The position numbers and the translations under genes are program-made. 64,000 nucleotides of DNA from Trichomonas vaginalis G3. Lineage: Eukaryota > Parabasalia > Trichomonadida > Trichomonadidae. Below the pieces are notes generated by a model, which worked only from the letters and a program-made list of their open reading frames with translations, was not told the origin of the DNA and did not search any database. The first letter of the stretch is position 1; every line of letters begins with the position of its first letter. The DNA is taken from positions 18,311,319-18,375,318 of the forward strand of contig NC_067206.1 in assembly GCF_026262505.1 (NCBI RefSeq), written 5' to 3'. Of this stretch, positions 32,338-43,324 are shown piece by piece.

Positions 32338-32760
32338 TTAGAAAACGGCTGGAGCTACAGATGCAACCTTTGGCCAAAGTTCGGCGGCTTCTTTGGCAAC
32401 TGGACCTGTGATAGCAGAGCCCTTCATTTCACCCTTATCGTTGATGATAACACCGGCATTATCTTGGAAGCCAATGACAACACCATCCTTGCGGCGCCAG
32501 ATGGCACGCTGGCGAACAACAACGCCCATGGAGACTTTCTTACGGAGTGCTGGTTTGCCCTTCTTGCATGTAACAACAATAAGATCGGAAACTGAGGCGG
32601 CTGGAAGGCGATTAAGACGACCCTTGTGGCCACGAACAGAGATAATGAACATGTTCTTGGCACCTGAGTTATCGCAGCAGTTGATAACTGCACCAACTGG
32701 AAGACCTGCTGTCATGGCGAACTTTGTGCCTTGCTGACCAGTACGACCGCGTTTAGACAT
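32338..32760 (-). CDS. RPL23: Ribosomal protein L23 (uL14), copy 2
   Basis: Encodes exactly the same 140 residues as copy 1, 1,407 bp away in the same orientation. The match continues about 90 bp past the stop and about 45 bp before the ATG, then ends, marking the duplicated unit. At the Val codon before INCCDN it reads GTT like copy 1, whereas the right-arm copies read GTC. Confidence 0.95.
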   Translation of the reverse strand: MSKRGRTGQQGTKFAMTAGLPVGAVINCCDNSGAKNMFIISVRGHKGRLNRLPAASVSDLIVVTCKKGKPALRKKVSMGVVVRQRAIWRRKDGVVIGFQDNAGVIINDKGEMKGSAITGPVAKEAAELWPKVASVAPAVF

Positions 32761-33162
32761 TGAAGAAAAGGACGCGGTTTGACAGAACCACAATTTACAA
32801 AAATTTCTGTCACTTTACATTATTATTTATTTTCTTTAAATATCATATTATTTATTATTATAAATAAATGTGTTTTCATTTTTTGACAATCAATAAATTA
32901 CTTGTCATATTCATATTTTCAGAAAAAGAACGAATCACTTATTTTTCATATTCATTGAAGCTTATATATTGATCAATCTTACTTGCTCCAAATGAAATCA
33001 AGTATCAAAGCCAGCCGAATTTATCACTAACTAGAAATGCCTCCACTCTGAGTATTATAGTAAATGGGCAAATTATTCAAAATTGAGTCTGTGATACTTC
33101 TTAGTAACTTAATTACCTTCTCTCCATTTAGCATACACAAGTCTAAATATATGTAATATATT

Positions 33163-34054
33163 GTAAAATTAAAATCTTTTTATAATTATAACGTATAGCA
33201 AACATTTACAAAAATTAAAAACTTGTAATATAGATACAAAGACAATAAAATAGTAATTAAGCAGTATGTTGCACGAAAATTGTATCCAGCTCAGTAATGC
33301 GAGAAAATTCTTGCTGAATTGTAAATGAATTTCTGATTTACTGCTTGAATTTTGTATGTGTACGTGAAAGTTTCGTATTTAAAGTCGTTTAAGAGAGCAG
33401 TTCTTTCTAGTTCCTTCAAAATATGAAGGATCTTGAGAAAGCTGTTCTTTTATTGATTTGAATTCCAGTACTTACGTTGGTAAATGTTTGATTTGAATTA
33501 GAAGCTGAGAACTAGGAAAAAAATTCATTAAAAATTATGAAAATGTCATATATCATAATTTAATATATATTTATAGTTTTTTCTTAATAGGTTGTGAAAT
33601 AAAGTAAAATTAACGATATTCATGAGTTAAAAAAAATCGGGGAAAAAAAGATAATTTCATAGAAAAACTAGAAATTTACAATGAGAAAAATAAATACAGA
33701 TAATTTTTTGAAATAATAAGTGTTCTAAAATTAGTTTAAAATCAATTGTTATTCATAATTAATGCTATTACTAGGGAATTGATAATATTATATTAAATAA
33801 TATCTTATTTATGGAACTTGCTTATATCATATGCATAAACATATTGGATTGCAAACATGAGAACACTAATTACGTTAACTTACCGCACAAATAATTGCAT
33901 TGATATAAAAAGTTCTCTAAATTTGCTCAATTAGTTTACAAACGTAAATATTACGTATAACCTTTACGTTTGTAAAATAATTGGATAAACTTGAAGTTCA
34001 AATTATTGTACTGAGATAGACAAAAGTACAGTCAATTGCGTAAAACCAAAATTG
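33163..34054. other. Central spacer of the L23 inverted repeat
   Basis: About 0.89 kb between the arms, AT-rich and without gene or repeat, except a small inverted pair around TTTACAAACGTAAATATTACG near 33935-33975. Confidence 0.5.
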
Positions 34055-34382
34055 TATATTATATTACAGACACTTAGACTTGTATATGGTTAATGGAGAG
34101 AAGGTAATTGAATTAGTGATAAAGTCGGCTGGCTTTGATACTTGATTTCATTTGGAGCAAGTAAGATTGATCAATATATAAGCTTCAATGAATATGAAAA
34201 ATAAGTGATTCGTTCTTTTTCTGAAAATATGAATATGACAAGTAATTTATTGATTGTCAAAAAATGAAAACACATTTATTTATAATAATAAATAATATGA
34301 TATTTAAAGAAAATAAATAATAATGTAAAGTGACAGAAATTTTTGTAAACTATGGTTCTGCCAAACCGCGTCCTTTTCTTCA

Positions 34383-34805
34383 ATGTCTAAACGCGGTCGT
34401 ACTGGTCAACAAGGCACAAAGTTCGCCATGACAGCAGGTCTTCCAGTTGGTGCAGTCATCAACTGCTGCGATAACTCAGGTGCCAAGAACATGTTCATTA
34501 TCTCTGTTCGTGGCCACAAGGGTCGTCTTAATCGCCTTCCAGCCGCCTCAGTTTCCGATCTTATTGTTGTTACATGCAAGAAGGGCAAACCAGCACTCCG
34601 TAAGAAAGTCTCCATGGGCGTTGTTGTTCGCCAGCGTGCCATCTGGCGCCGCAAGGATGGTGTTGTCATTGGCTTCCAAGATAATGCCGGTGTTATCATC
34701 AACGATAAGGGTGAAATGAAGGGCTCTGCTATCACAGGTCCAGTTGCCAAAGAAGCCGCCGAACTTTGGCCAAAGGTTGCATCTGTAGCTCCAGCCGTTT
34801 TCTAA
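34383..34805 (+). CDS. RPL23: Ribosomal protein L23 (uL14), copy 3
   Basis: Same 140-residue protein. This copy differs silently (CAA in place of CAG in the GQQG segment) and has small promoter changes (CTATGGTTCTGCC where the others have TTGTGGTTCTGTC), while the CCTTT start element is kept. Its terminal codon is followed by AAAG, forming TAAA. Confidence 0.95.
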   Translation: MSKRGRTGQQGTKFAMTAGLPVGAVINCCDNSGAKNMFIISVRGHKGRLNRLPAASVSDLIVVTCKKGKPALRKKVSMGVVVRQRAIWRRKDGVVIGFQDNAGVIINDKGEMKGSAITGPVAKEAAELWPKVASVAPAVF

Positions 34806-35772
34806 AGAAGACGAAATATATTTAATCTTTCATAATACTTTTTATTTTTCATACATCAAATCCATATTCTAATCATTCAATCAAAATATAATTTTCACAT
34901 TTTATCTTTTTTGGATGAAATCTTTCCTATATTGATCAACCACATTGTTTTATCTTTTCATATTATATCTCATTTAATTAAAAACTTTTGAAGTGATTTG
35001 TTGAAAATATTAAACAATATCAATCAATAACTCAGTTGATTCTAACTTCATATTTCTAAGTTTATCATTTGTCAATTAAATCTTAATATAGTCAATATGA
35101 AATTAAGAAAAATTATTGTTAATTAGTTAGGAATTTTAGAATGATCTCAAAATTTTAGAGTAATATGTTTGCATTTTCTCTGATTATTAATGACAGAATC
35201 AAAGTTCAAAGAAAAAAACAAAAAACAAAAAATGATAATTTCGATATGAAATGAACTTCTAGGAATATAGAACGAAATAAAAGATCTATATTTTAATGTA
35301 TAAAGAGAGTTTGGAGATATCATTGAGACAATACTTGTTGTCTTTTAATGAGAAATCCGTAGAGTAGAATTAAAATCATGATAAACAATTTGTTGATATT
35401 TCCTAATCATGTGGAGCTTTATTGTCGGTAAATGTTTTTTTTGGAATGATTTGTTGAATTATTTTGTTGAAAGAATAAACACGTGTTTGTTTTGAATTTC
35501 TTGAATATAGTACATGAAAGATATCATTGAGAATGATGAGCTTGCAAAATATAAAGTAGAATGAAGAAAGGAATTATTTGGAGTATTTTAGATTTTGTCT
35601 TTCTTATATGATAAATGAATTTTGAAGAAAATCTTTGCCACGTAATAAATTAAGATGTCAAATCGATTTTGATTTATTTTCATTATTTATATTTATATGC
35701 AATGTTATAATAAAATCTAATTAATGTAAAGTGACAGAAAATCATGTAAATTGTGGTTCTGTCAAACCGCGT

Positions 35773-35777
35773 CCTTT
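35773..35777 (+). promoter_or_regulatory. RPL23: M5 start element (CCTTT) of L23 copy 4
   Basis: CCTTT begins eleven bases before the ATG; the same element sits in front of all four copies. In T. vaginalis, CCTTT (M5) is a described alternative to the TCA initiator. The adjacent AAACCGCG could be a Myb-type M3 site in reverse orientation with one mismatch. Confidence 0.6.
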
Positions 35778-35783
35778 TCTTCA

Positions 35784-36206
35784 ATGTCTAAACGCGGTCG
35801 TACTGGTCAGCAAGGCACAAAGTTCGCCATGACAGCAGGTCTTCCAGTTGGTGCAGTCATCAACTGCTGCGATAACTCAGGTGCCAAGAACATGTTCATT
35901 ATCTCTGTTCGTGGCCACAAGGGTCGTCTTAATCGCCTTCCAGCCGCCTCAGTTTCCGATCTTATTGTTGTTACATGCAAGAAGGGCAAACCAGCACTCC
36001 GTAAGAAAGTCTCCATGGGCGTTGTTGTTCGCCAGCGTGCCATCTGGCGCCGCAAGGATGGTGTTGTCATTGGCTTCCAAGATAATGCCGGTGTTATCAT
36101 CAACGATAAGGGTGAAATGAAGGGCTCTGCTATCACAGGTCCAGTTGCCAAAGAAGCCGCCGAACTTTGGCCAAAGGTTGCATCTGTAGCTCCAGCCGTT
36201 TTCTAA
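35784..36206 (+). CDS. RPL23: Ribosomal protein L23 (uL14), copy 4
   Basis: Fourth gene for the identical 140-residue protein, 1,401 bp downstream of copy 3 in the same orientation. It mirrors copy 1 across the palindrome, down to the flanking ATGATTTTCTGTCAC-type sequence that separates the copy 1/4 promoter type from the copy 2/3 type. Confidence 0.95.
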   Translation: MSKRGRTGQQGTKFAMTAGLPVGAVINCCDNSGAKNMFIISVRGHKGRLNRLPAASVSDLIVVTCKKGKPALRKKVSMGVVVRQRAIWRRKDGVVIGFQDNAGVIINDKGEMKGSAITGPVAKEAAELWPKVASVAPAVF

Positions 36207-36334
36207 AGAAGACGAAATATATTTAATCTTTCATAATACTTTTTATTTTTCATACATCAAATCCATATTCTAATCATTCAAATAATTTTATAATTTCATT
36301 TCTTTCTTTAACTTCAGCCATAATATGTGTGAAA

Positions 36335-36742
36335 CTATCAATGATAGCTATTCATTCAATCATTATGTTTGCCAAATTTGAAAAATTTTGATTGCAGATT
36401 TTATTTCCCTTTAATTTGAAAAGTCTTAAGAATCCATGATAGAACATTTTTACAAACAAACAAAAATTAAGCTATATTGCAACAGCCTTGAATGATAAGG
36501 TTTTTCCAATTTGATAAAATTTTGAAAAATATGTAGAACCATCAATTAAATTCATGACTTTTTTTTCTTCTTCAATATAAAGTTTTGAAGCTTCTATACT
36601 TACAACTTTCATTGCAAATTCTTTACTGCTATCTTAGCAAATTGTTCTATAAACATCACTAAAGCCAAGACATTCGATTATATCTTTGATAATATATGTT
36701 CCATGTTCTTTTCCAAGACTCATATCAGGACGATCATGGATG
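36335..36742 (-). pseudogene. Protein kinase N-lobe relic
   Basis: A minus-strand frame reads IKDIIECLGFSDVYRTIC, a stop, then DSSKEFAMKVVSIEASKLYIEEEKKVMNLI, followed by further stops. This is the start of a kinase domain: a degenerate Gly-rich loop, the AMK lysine and the alpha-C Glu. No catalytic lobe follows, because the right arm of the L23 repeat begins there. The rearrangement that placed that arm may have truncated the gene. Confidence 0.55.
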
Positions 36743-36837
36743 TTTGGACCAATATTTTAAAACTGTACGTTTATTTGAAAAGATTTTGTAAACGAGCACT
36801 TTTTGGAAATGAATTGAAAAAAAATGACAGTAATCTA

Positions 36838-37074
36838 ATGTCTGATAAAAAATTTCACAAAATTAAAATACACGTTCAAACTTTTGATGTAAACAGGTTC
36901 GACAGGAATGGTATGTTAATAGAAAAGCAAGTAAAAGCCTCGCCTTCACAATCAAAACCAGCACCACGACCACGAAACACCCCACGGCAACTTCAAAGAT
37001 TGCAGTTAATGCAAGACCGTGAAAATTACATGAGTATTGTCGATAAAATCATTGAAGAGCAAGGTGGCGAATAA
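36838..37074 (+). CDS. Small hypothetical protein
   Basis: A 78-residue protein starting MSDKKFHKIKIHVQTFDVNRFD, with a Pro/Ser/Lys-rich middle (SPSQSKPAPRPRN) and an Arg/Gln/Glu-rich C-terminal helix. The frame is open 45 codons further upstream, but that part overlaps the kinase relic on the other strand and has poor composition, so the later ATG is preferred. No family was recognised. Confidence 0.45.
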   Translation: MSDKKFHKIKIHVQTFDVNRFDRNGMLIEKQVKASPSQSKPAPRPRNTPRQLQRLQLMQDRENYMSIVDKIIEEQGGE

Positions 37075-37308
37075 TTTGAGTAATTTTGGAGCATACACTA
37101 TACGATTTTTGTAAGTATATTATGTTTTTTGGGTTAATAAAGAATAAATACCAATTTTTTTACAATTATTATTTTTATATATCAAATTTGTTCCGAAATC
37201 AATTGTATAAGTATAATATGAACATAAAAATTGAAGTGAGTATTATTAGACATAAGATTTTTTTATTATTACAAACAATATTAAAGATATGAAATATGAA
37301 AGATCCAT

Positions 37309-37518
37309 TTATTCTTTTTCCGCTGTTCGACTATCTGATTGAAGGAGGACTCTAAATTGTTCCCCACTTTTAGCAAGCTTCTGGATAAAGTACTCACAAA
37401 ATCTAGATTGTGAGGCGGTCAATGACTTTTCAGGGGAAATTAATTTAATATTATTTAGGGTGATATGCTTGCCTATTATTTCAGAAAAAAATCTTAAAAA
37501 TTCCAATTCAAATATCAT
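37309..37518 (-). CDS. Small hypothetical protein
   Basis: A 69-residue frame, MIFELEFLRFFSEIIGKHITLN onward, largely helical in composition with a polar C-terminus. It is divergent from the coiled-coil gene at 37583 with 64 bp between the starts. It could be a real short gene, but no family was recognised and no strong start signal is seen. Confidence 0.35.
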   Translation of the reverse strand: MIFELEFLRFFSEIIGKHITLNNIKLISPEKSLTASQSRFCEYFIQKLAKSGEQFRVLLQSDSRTAEKE

Positions 37519-37582
37519 TTTTCTGCTCTGAGGTGACCGTTTTCTTTTATTTTTTTCTAAATTTTACTTGAGTGCAAAAAAA

Positions 37583-38677
37583 ATGAATGACAGCCAAATT
37601 GGAGATTTAAAGCGAGCACTTCAGGCTGCAGAAGCCAGAGTAAATGTATTAGAGAATGAACTTTCCAAGAAAACAGAAGTTTTGGAAAATACAGAAGCAG
37701 TTCTTTCGAGTTCACAACAACAATACAAAGAATTATTGATGCGATTATCAGAAATGAGTCAACAACAAAAGACCGCTGTCGACGAAACTAAATTGATTGA
37801 ATTACAAAAGCAAGTTGATCTTTGTAACGCACAAATCGAAAAACAGACATCAGTTATATCAGACCAACGCGAAAAAATAGAATTACTTCAATTAGAGAAC
37901 GAGAAATTGAAACAATCTTTACAGTTTTACAGTGAAAAATTTACAATTCAAGTTCCACGAAATACCGAAGATCGAATTCAAAAGTCAATATATCAACTTC
38001 GACAAGCACAAGAAGATATTTTAGATTTACGTGCAGAAAATGAAAATCTTAAGTATCAAATTTCACATAATGAACGAGAAAACAAATCATGGGAAGAGTT
38101 TGGATATGACATATATCACGAACTTTCATCATTTGTTGACATCGTAACTCCAATTCCACGTGATAATCCTCGTTTACTAAGACTTCAACTTCGCGATCTT
38201 ATTCAAAAAGCTACAGACATTAATTCACATAAAGAAAGATACTATCGAAATGAAGATTGTGAATACAAATATAACAGTGCTAAGAAATCATTGCGAGAAG
38301 TACAAACACGATGTGATCACATGCTTGGTATTCTTGGTGAAGAACCATCATTTAAATCTCATCAATATTATCAACAACAACAAAGATATTATTCAGATCC
38401 TCCTCAGTATCATTCTTCTACTAAATACGACACAAAAACAAAAAGATACGAAAGTACTCGATCTAACACAAACTACAGATCAGATTCTGTTAATGATCAA
38501 GAGATTGCAACGAAGGAAAATAAAGCTGTTTCTTCAACAACAAAATTAAAAGAAAATACAACAACTCTGAAGAAGAAACATGATACAACTAATACCAATG
38601 AGTTAAATCGTTGTATTCACGAGCTTCATGGTATTACAAAACAAATTAAATGTGATTATCAGAAACTTTTTGAATAA
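37583..38677 (+). CDS. Coiled-coil protein, unknown
   Basis: A 364-residue protein starting at the ATG at 37583 (MNDSQIGDLKRALQAAEARV); an upstream TTG was rejected. Residues 5-125 and about 140-180 are heptad-rich coiled coil. Residues about 185-270 are less regular, and residues 270-335 are Tyr/Gln/Ser/Thr-rich and probably disordered. The last 30 residues (NELNRCIHELHGITKQIKCDY) are helical again. It could be a cytoskeletal or basal-body component, but nothing specific supports this. Confidence 0.65.
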   Translation: MNDSQIGDLKRALQAAEARVNVLENELSKKTEVLENTEAVLSSSQQQYKELLMRLSEMSQQQKTAVDETKLIELQKQVDLCNAQIEKQTSVISDQREKIELLQLENEKLKQSLQFYSEKFTIQVPRNTEDRIQKSIYQLRQAQEDILDLRAENENLKYQISHNERENKSWEEFGYDIYHELSSFVDIVTPIPRDNPRLLRLQLRDLIQKATDINSHKERYYRNEDCEYKYNSAKKSLREVQTRCDHMLGILGEEPSFKSHQYYQQQQRYYSDPPQYHSSTKYDTKTKRYESTRSNTNYRSDSVNDQEIATKENKAVSSTTKLKENTTTLKKKHDTTNTNELNRCIHELHGITKQIKCDYQKLFE

Positions 38678-38720
38678 TTGTTTTTATTTTTGTAGTAAAT
38701 TATAAGTTTTTAAATAAACT

Positions 38721-38828
38721 GCGGGACAAAAGGCGTAAGTAAAATTTAAAATTGAGAGAAAGTAGTCAAAATATTCTATGAGGTTCTCACAATTTCATAT
38801 CACATTTCACTTACACCTTTTGTCCCAG
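38721..38828. mobile_element. MITE-like 107-bp inverted-repeat element
   Basis: GGGACAAAAGGCGTAAGT at 38723 and its near-perfect complement ACTTACACCTTTTGTCCC ending at 38826 bracket about 70 bp. A third half-copy of the same terminus lies at 42480-42498. No coding capacity is present. The ends are reminiscent of mariner-type termini, but no target duplication could be established. Confidence 0.55.
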
Positions 38829-39774
38829 CTATTTTTATTTTACATTTAAGGGTGCACACGAGAGGATCATGTAAACTTCAGAATTTAGAACCTTATTTTT
38901 AGGCATTATCTTGGCTACCTATTTAGGCTCGAAAAGCAAAAAATATCAAAAAATACAACTTGAGTCCATTATGACCCTTTCATGGAGGTAGTTTTTATCC
39001 GCTAGTATTTTCCCTTTGAATCTCTTTACAATTCGAAATCAAATTCAAACCTCAGTAGAAGAAAGGAAGAATCGACTTACTACGGTTGTAATACGAATAA
39101 ATACATATATTTAATTATTTTTATTTACATAATAATTGTTTGAAGCTCATATTCCAACAAATTTTTAAATAAAAACATTAAAATGTTGAAAATGTTCATA
39201 TATTTTAATAGGGTTTTGGCACTTTATTGAGGAATTACTACATACATAGTCGAACTGAACTTGATATTTTGAAATTTAAATTATTTATCAAAATTAAAAT
39301 TTAACTTGAAATTTATAATTATTTAGTCATATTTTGCATAATTCTAAGTAGATTTTGTAAAAAATCAAGAAAGAAAAATTTTAACGTGCTTTATTTTTTC
39401 TTTTTTATAATAATACATATTATTATATAATTAACATATTCATAATGTTTCACCCTTTCAAAAATATAATCCTCCTCCTCTCAAATAAATGTACATACGG
39501 GTGGCCTCTTTTTTCAAAAAATTAAAATTTGAAATTTTGGGCTCAAATATTAGAGATTTTTTCAACCTTCAACGATATATGTTGTCTATATCAGACCTCC
39601 TTTCTTTTTGATACTTAACATTGTTCCTAAATCTTAGCCGTTAAGGCTGTTCTGAAAATATTTTTTTTTTCGAAAAAATTCGAAAAAAATTCTTAAAATT
39701 CAAAAATCCCTTAATTCCTGAGGATTTTGGAAAAAAGTTTTTACATGAACATGTGTATATTATATGAAGTATAT

Positions 39775-41679
39775 TAGGGCTGTACAAGATTTAAAAAAAC
39801 ATTGCCGGGTTACCGTAGAGGCCTAAAAAAATCGCGCCTCGGCGGCAAGCCGCCTCGGCATTAAGAATGCGCATCTAAATTTTTATATGTCCTTCTTTCT
39901 TTTATTTTTCCCTTCCCTTCCTTTTCTTTTTCTTTTTTTCCCTCCTCTTGCTCTCATTTACCTTTTTTTTCCTTTTCTCATCATTTTTCAAAATTTAAAA
40001 TTTTTATCAAAAATCTTGCCTATAAAAGCAGATTATGGAACCTTTTAATGCCTCTTAATCAATATTATACAGCATAAAGCATATTAAATGAAAGTAATTA
40101 CGTATAAATTTATTTTATTATCTTATTTATTAATTCTTTAGCATGTATTGTTTAATATTAACTTTTCTGTACATTAAATATGATATCTCCAAAGTATGAA
40201 TGCCTTGTAACGAAACGAAAACTTAATTTTATGTTGAATATTTGTCACAAACATTAGATTATTAAAATATATGTTGGATATCCCTTAGTATGAGACTTCA
40301 TGATTCTTGTTGTCTAACGTGAGCTTTGGATTGCAAGCTTGCTACAGCACATAAGTATTCTGTGGTTAAAAAAACCACATGAGCTTTAAAAACTATAAAA
40401 CCAAAAATAATTGTTATAATTTAAATGAAGAAGTAATTTAAAACGATTTTATTTATGATCAAATTTTATATATTTTTTTGGATCAAATCCATTTTAATAG
40501 AATTTATATACTATTCATCTATTAGTAAACACTACCGTATATTATTTTTTAAGCTATCTTATTTTTTGAACTTTTATTCAAATCTTTGGTCGCAAGAAGA
40601 ATTGCATGATAAATAAAAACATTTAATCAAAGTCAATTTTATTTTTCATATTCAAATGGACTGAGTGTTAACATTTAACATTTTTTGCTAATTGTCGTCA
40701 AAAATTAGGCGTAAAGCAAAAATTGATATTTCATATGGTTTTATGATAGATAAGCATTATATTCCCACTCATTATATTCGTAAATTTTGAGGTTTATCCT
40801 TCGCTTTTAAGATCATTGAATTTGATTTTTATATAAAATAGTTATATATTAGAAAATAATATGAGTTTATGTGATATTATTTTTCAGAAGATTTCATTCT
40901 ATATGCCTATGAAAAGTACTCTCAAAACTAACTTTTCCTAATTATAATTAAATCTAGAATATTGTATTATGCTTAGTATTATTTCATTTTTCTCATTCAA
41001 TTTAGAATTTACAAATGTCAAAAAATTGAGAGCTGTCACTTTTGATGAATTTCTGTTTATTACAGCATTGTTATTAATAATGAAAAATAAAGCTTATTTC
41101 AATGAAAATTGTTCTGCAAATTTATTTCACTTTTGACCTCACTTTTTCCGTAATTCAATTTTTTACTTTTAATATTTTAGATCTTCATAATATAATTTGA
41201 AAAATTAACCATATAAAAAAATCAAGTTATCAATTCACTTTTTCCGTAATTCAAAAATCAAAAATATAAATAATATATCTTTTTATCAAATATTATTATT
41301 ATATTCTATGAAAAATGAGGTCCGGAAATTTTGCGGATTCCCGTAACTCAATTTTACGGAAAAAGTGCAGTAAACTATTCAAAATACGGGAAAATTGGTG
41401 TAAACTAATGATTTTACGGTAAAATCACGGAAAGTCCCGGAAGAATATATGTGCCTATATGAAATTATACAAAAATGAATCAAACGCATTTTAAAAGATT
41501 GTTCTTGTATTATAAATGCTATTCGCAGATTTATTAGTTGAAGAAAATTACCAAATTTTTGCCGATTTACAAAAAATGATTTACAAAGCATATTTTTATA
41601 AGGCTTTAAAAATCTTTAAAATGTGACCGGTGACGGAAATCCATGGTAACCAACCGCGGTTCCCGTTTGGAATGCCATA
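39775..41679 (-). mobile_element. Deleted hAT derivative inserted in the TTAA element
   Basis: In reverse orientation to the 4.0 kb hAT, it begins TAGGGCTGTAC and ends GGAATGCCATA, with an 8-bp target duplication AAGTATAT at 39767-39774 and 41680-41687. It keeps about 570 bp of one end and 615 bp of the other. The transposase region is absent, replaced by a single-arm foldback unit. It would depend on a transposase supplied from elsewhere, such as the copy at 19250. Confidence 0.9.
40393..41065. repeat. Single-arm copy of the foldback element
   Basis: Reverse complement of 6039-6710 with only a few differences, ending CTGTTTATTACAG at 41065, exactly where hAT sequence resumes. It lies inside the deleted hAT derivative, making a third level of nesting. 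Confidence 0.85.
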
Positions 41680-41808
41680 AAGTATATTGATAAGGTAAAA
41701 ATCAAATTTTATTGCATATTCATCGAGAAAATAAACTAACGAATCCCTCAAAATTGAGAGGGTAATCCTCCTCCTCTCAAATAAACGTACATACGGGTGC
41801 ACCCTTAA

Positions 41809-42891
41809 CATCAATATACAAAATAGATTATATCTATCAGAAAATTTTCTTCTTAGGTTAAGAATTAAATTTTCTGATATTTGAAAAAAGGTTAAACAGG
41901 AGTTTTATCTATGAGAATAATGTTACATTATCCTCATAGTTGTAACAACAAAATAATACCATGGAATAAAAAACAGTTTTCTATTGCGAATGTGTAACAT
42001 TAGCAAAAGTCAACTCATAGAACAGGATATGAGTTACTTAGCAATAATGATCTAATCTGTAAGATTATAAAGAGTTTTTTTCTTATTTCATCAAAGATTT
42101 GTTGAAATTAGCAAAAATTTCGAGCGGGCATTTCTGTATTTATCTGACCAATCGGTGTTAATTAAGTAGCTACTTGATTTCGTTCATAGAATCAGAAATT
42201 TCGAAATAAAATTTGCCGGAAACAACATTCAATGAATGCTCATATAAGCATTCGTAATTTTTGTTAACTTTATTTCGCAAGGAATTATACTGCTGCTTTT
42301 GTTTGAACGAGATTTGAAATTAATTAAATTTATTTTTTATTAAGATACAATAAAAATTGATGAGGATATGCTAAAACCTATTAGTTACTAACTACCTTTT
42401 GCATTCTAAGTATTCTAGAGTGAACACCATATGCTCAGTGGATGCCATTAAAAAAATATTGTAAACTATTCAAAATTGAATACTTACGCCTTTTGTCCAC
42501 CAGTTTACCCCTTAATATTTTTTAATGCACTATGGTAATACACTATAATTAATTTAATTTTGGTGTAACATTGGATCTTTCTTTAAATTAGGCCGGCTTT
42601 TAGGCCAATTCTTTTTAAAGTTTGGACAGACCTACTGGCTTTTTAATAAAAATGACCAATTTATCATTTCATTGATCACAAAATGCATTATATAAAAATT
42701 GTTTTTCGAATTAAAAGGCAGTTCGATAAAGGACCCTTTTCCAGTTATGATCATAATAAATTCATATACATATAAAAAATAAATTGAAAGATAATAATAT
42801 TTTGTCATAGAGATATATATGTACAAACAAATTTTTAATTTCATAACATATGACAATGTTTTCGCAGTAAAAAGTATAGAATAGAAAAAAA
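41809..42891. other. Gene-free AT-rich stretch
   Basis: No credible gene. The only recognised piece is a half-copy of the 107-bp element's terminus at 42480-42498. Confidence 0.5.
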
Positions 42892-43324
42892 TTAATTTCT
42901 AGGAATCATAAAACTAACGCATCCTACATGTGTGAAGGTTTCATTTGTTAAACCATGATGAATCAAAACGACGCGGAGGTTTGATTCAAGATTAAATTTT
43001 GGAGGAGTATTAAAAGTGCGATTATACTTTAAATAATTATTAATGGGTTCGCATCCATCAGTTCCTTTTCCACAATAGTCAATCAAGTATCGAAATGATG
43101 GCGCAAACTTTTTATCTGCTGATAAATGTTCGAAACGTAATTCTGAGTACATTCTTTTAACGGATTTCTCCACTCTTACCTTAATTTCGAGTGTAATTGG
43201 TTTTCCGTATGCAAATGCTGTTTGTTAGAAATTAAAATATACGTTTTGGATTAATATCAAATAAATCAGTATCAACTTGAGAAGAACGACCCTTCATGCA
43301 TCTTTCTAATCGTTGAATTGACAT
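42892..43324 (-). CDS. Unknown protein, gene with a 25-nt intron
   Basis: Two exons, 43243-43324 (82 nt) and 42892-43217 (326 nt), join into 136 codons including the stop. The protein starts MSIQRLERCMKGRSSQ and continues through the junction as NPKPFAYGKPITLEIKV. Without splicing, the second exon has no proper start and the first runs into a stop at once. The protein is beta-rich toward the C-terminus (NLRVVLIHHGLTNETFTHVG), perhaps a C2-like or other beta-sandwich domain. No family was recognised. It is divergent from the LRR gene with 95 bp between the starts. Confidence 0.75.
43218..43242 (-). other. Ultra-short spliceosomal intron, 25 nt
   Basis: On the minus strand it starts GTATAT and ends TTCTAACAAACAG. 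The CTAAC branch block fused to the 3' splice site follows the trichomonad pattern ACTAACACACAG. The length matches the described class of 23-26 nt introns in T. vaginalis. Removing it joins two frames exactly. Confidence 0.8.

Larger units (their letters stand above)
30811..33162. repeat. Left arm of the L23 inverted repeat
   Basis: The arm begins at ATATTATGGCTGAAG and is near-identical, as reverse complement, to about 34055-36326. It includes both genes and the roughly 860-bp spacer between them. About 78 bp at roughly 33030-33108 have no counterpart in the right arm. Inside the arm a unit of about 580 bp (gene plus both flanks) is present twice at a 1,407-bp interval. Similarity to the right arm fades after about 33160. 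Confidence 0.9.
34055..36326. repeat. Right arm of the L23 inverted repeat
   Basis: Reverse-complement partner of 30811-33162, ending at CTTCAGCCATAATAT. It includes two L23 genes on the plus strand and the near-identical spacer between them. Non-coding DNA is conserved almost as well as coding DNA, so the duplication is recent or is kept alike by gene conversion. Confidence 0.9.
38850..41804. mobile_element. TTAA-flanked element, second copy, interrupted
   Basis: Same GGGTGCAC/GTGCACCC ends and TTAA flanks (38846-38849 and 41805-41808) as the 1.03 kb element at 24593, and nearly the same sequence over its two parts (38850-39774 and 41680-41804). It is split by a 1.9 kb hAT-derived insertion. 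This copy and the first differ by few bases, so both are young. Confidence 0.9.
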
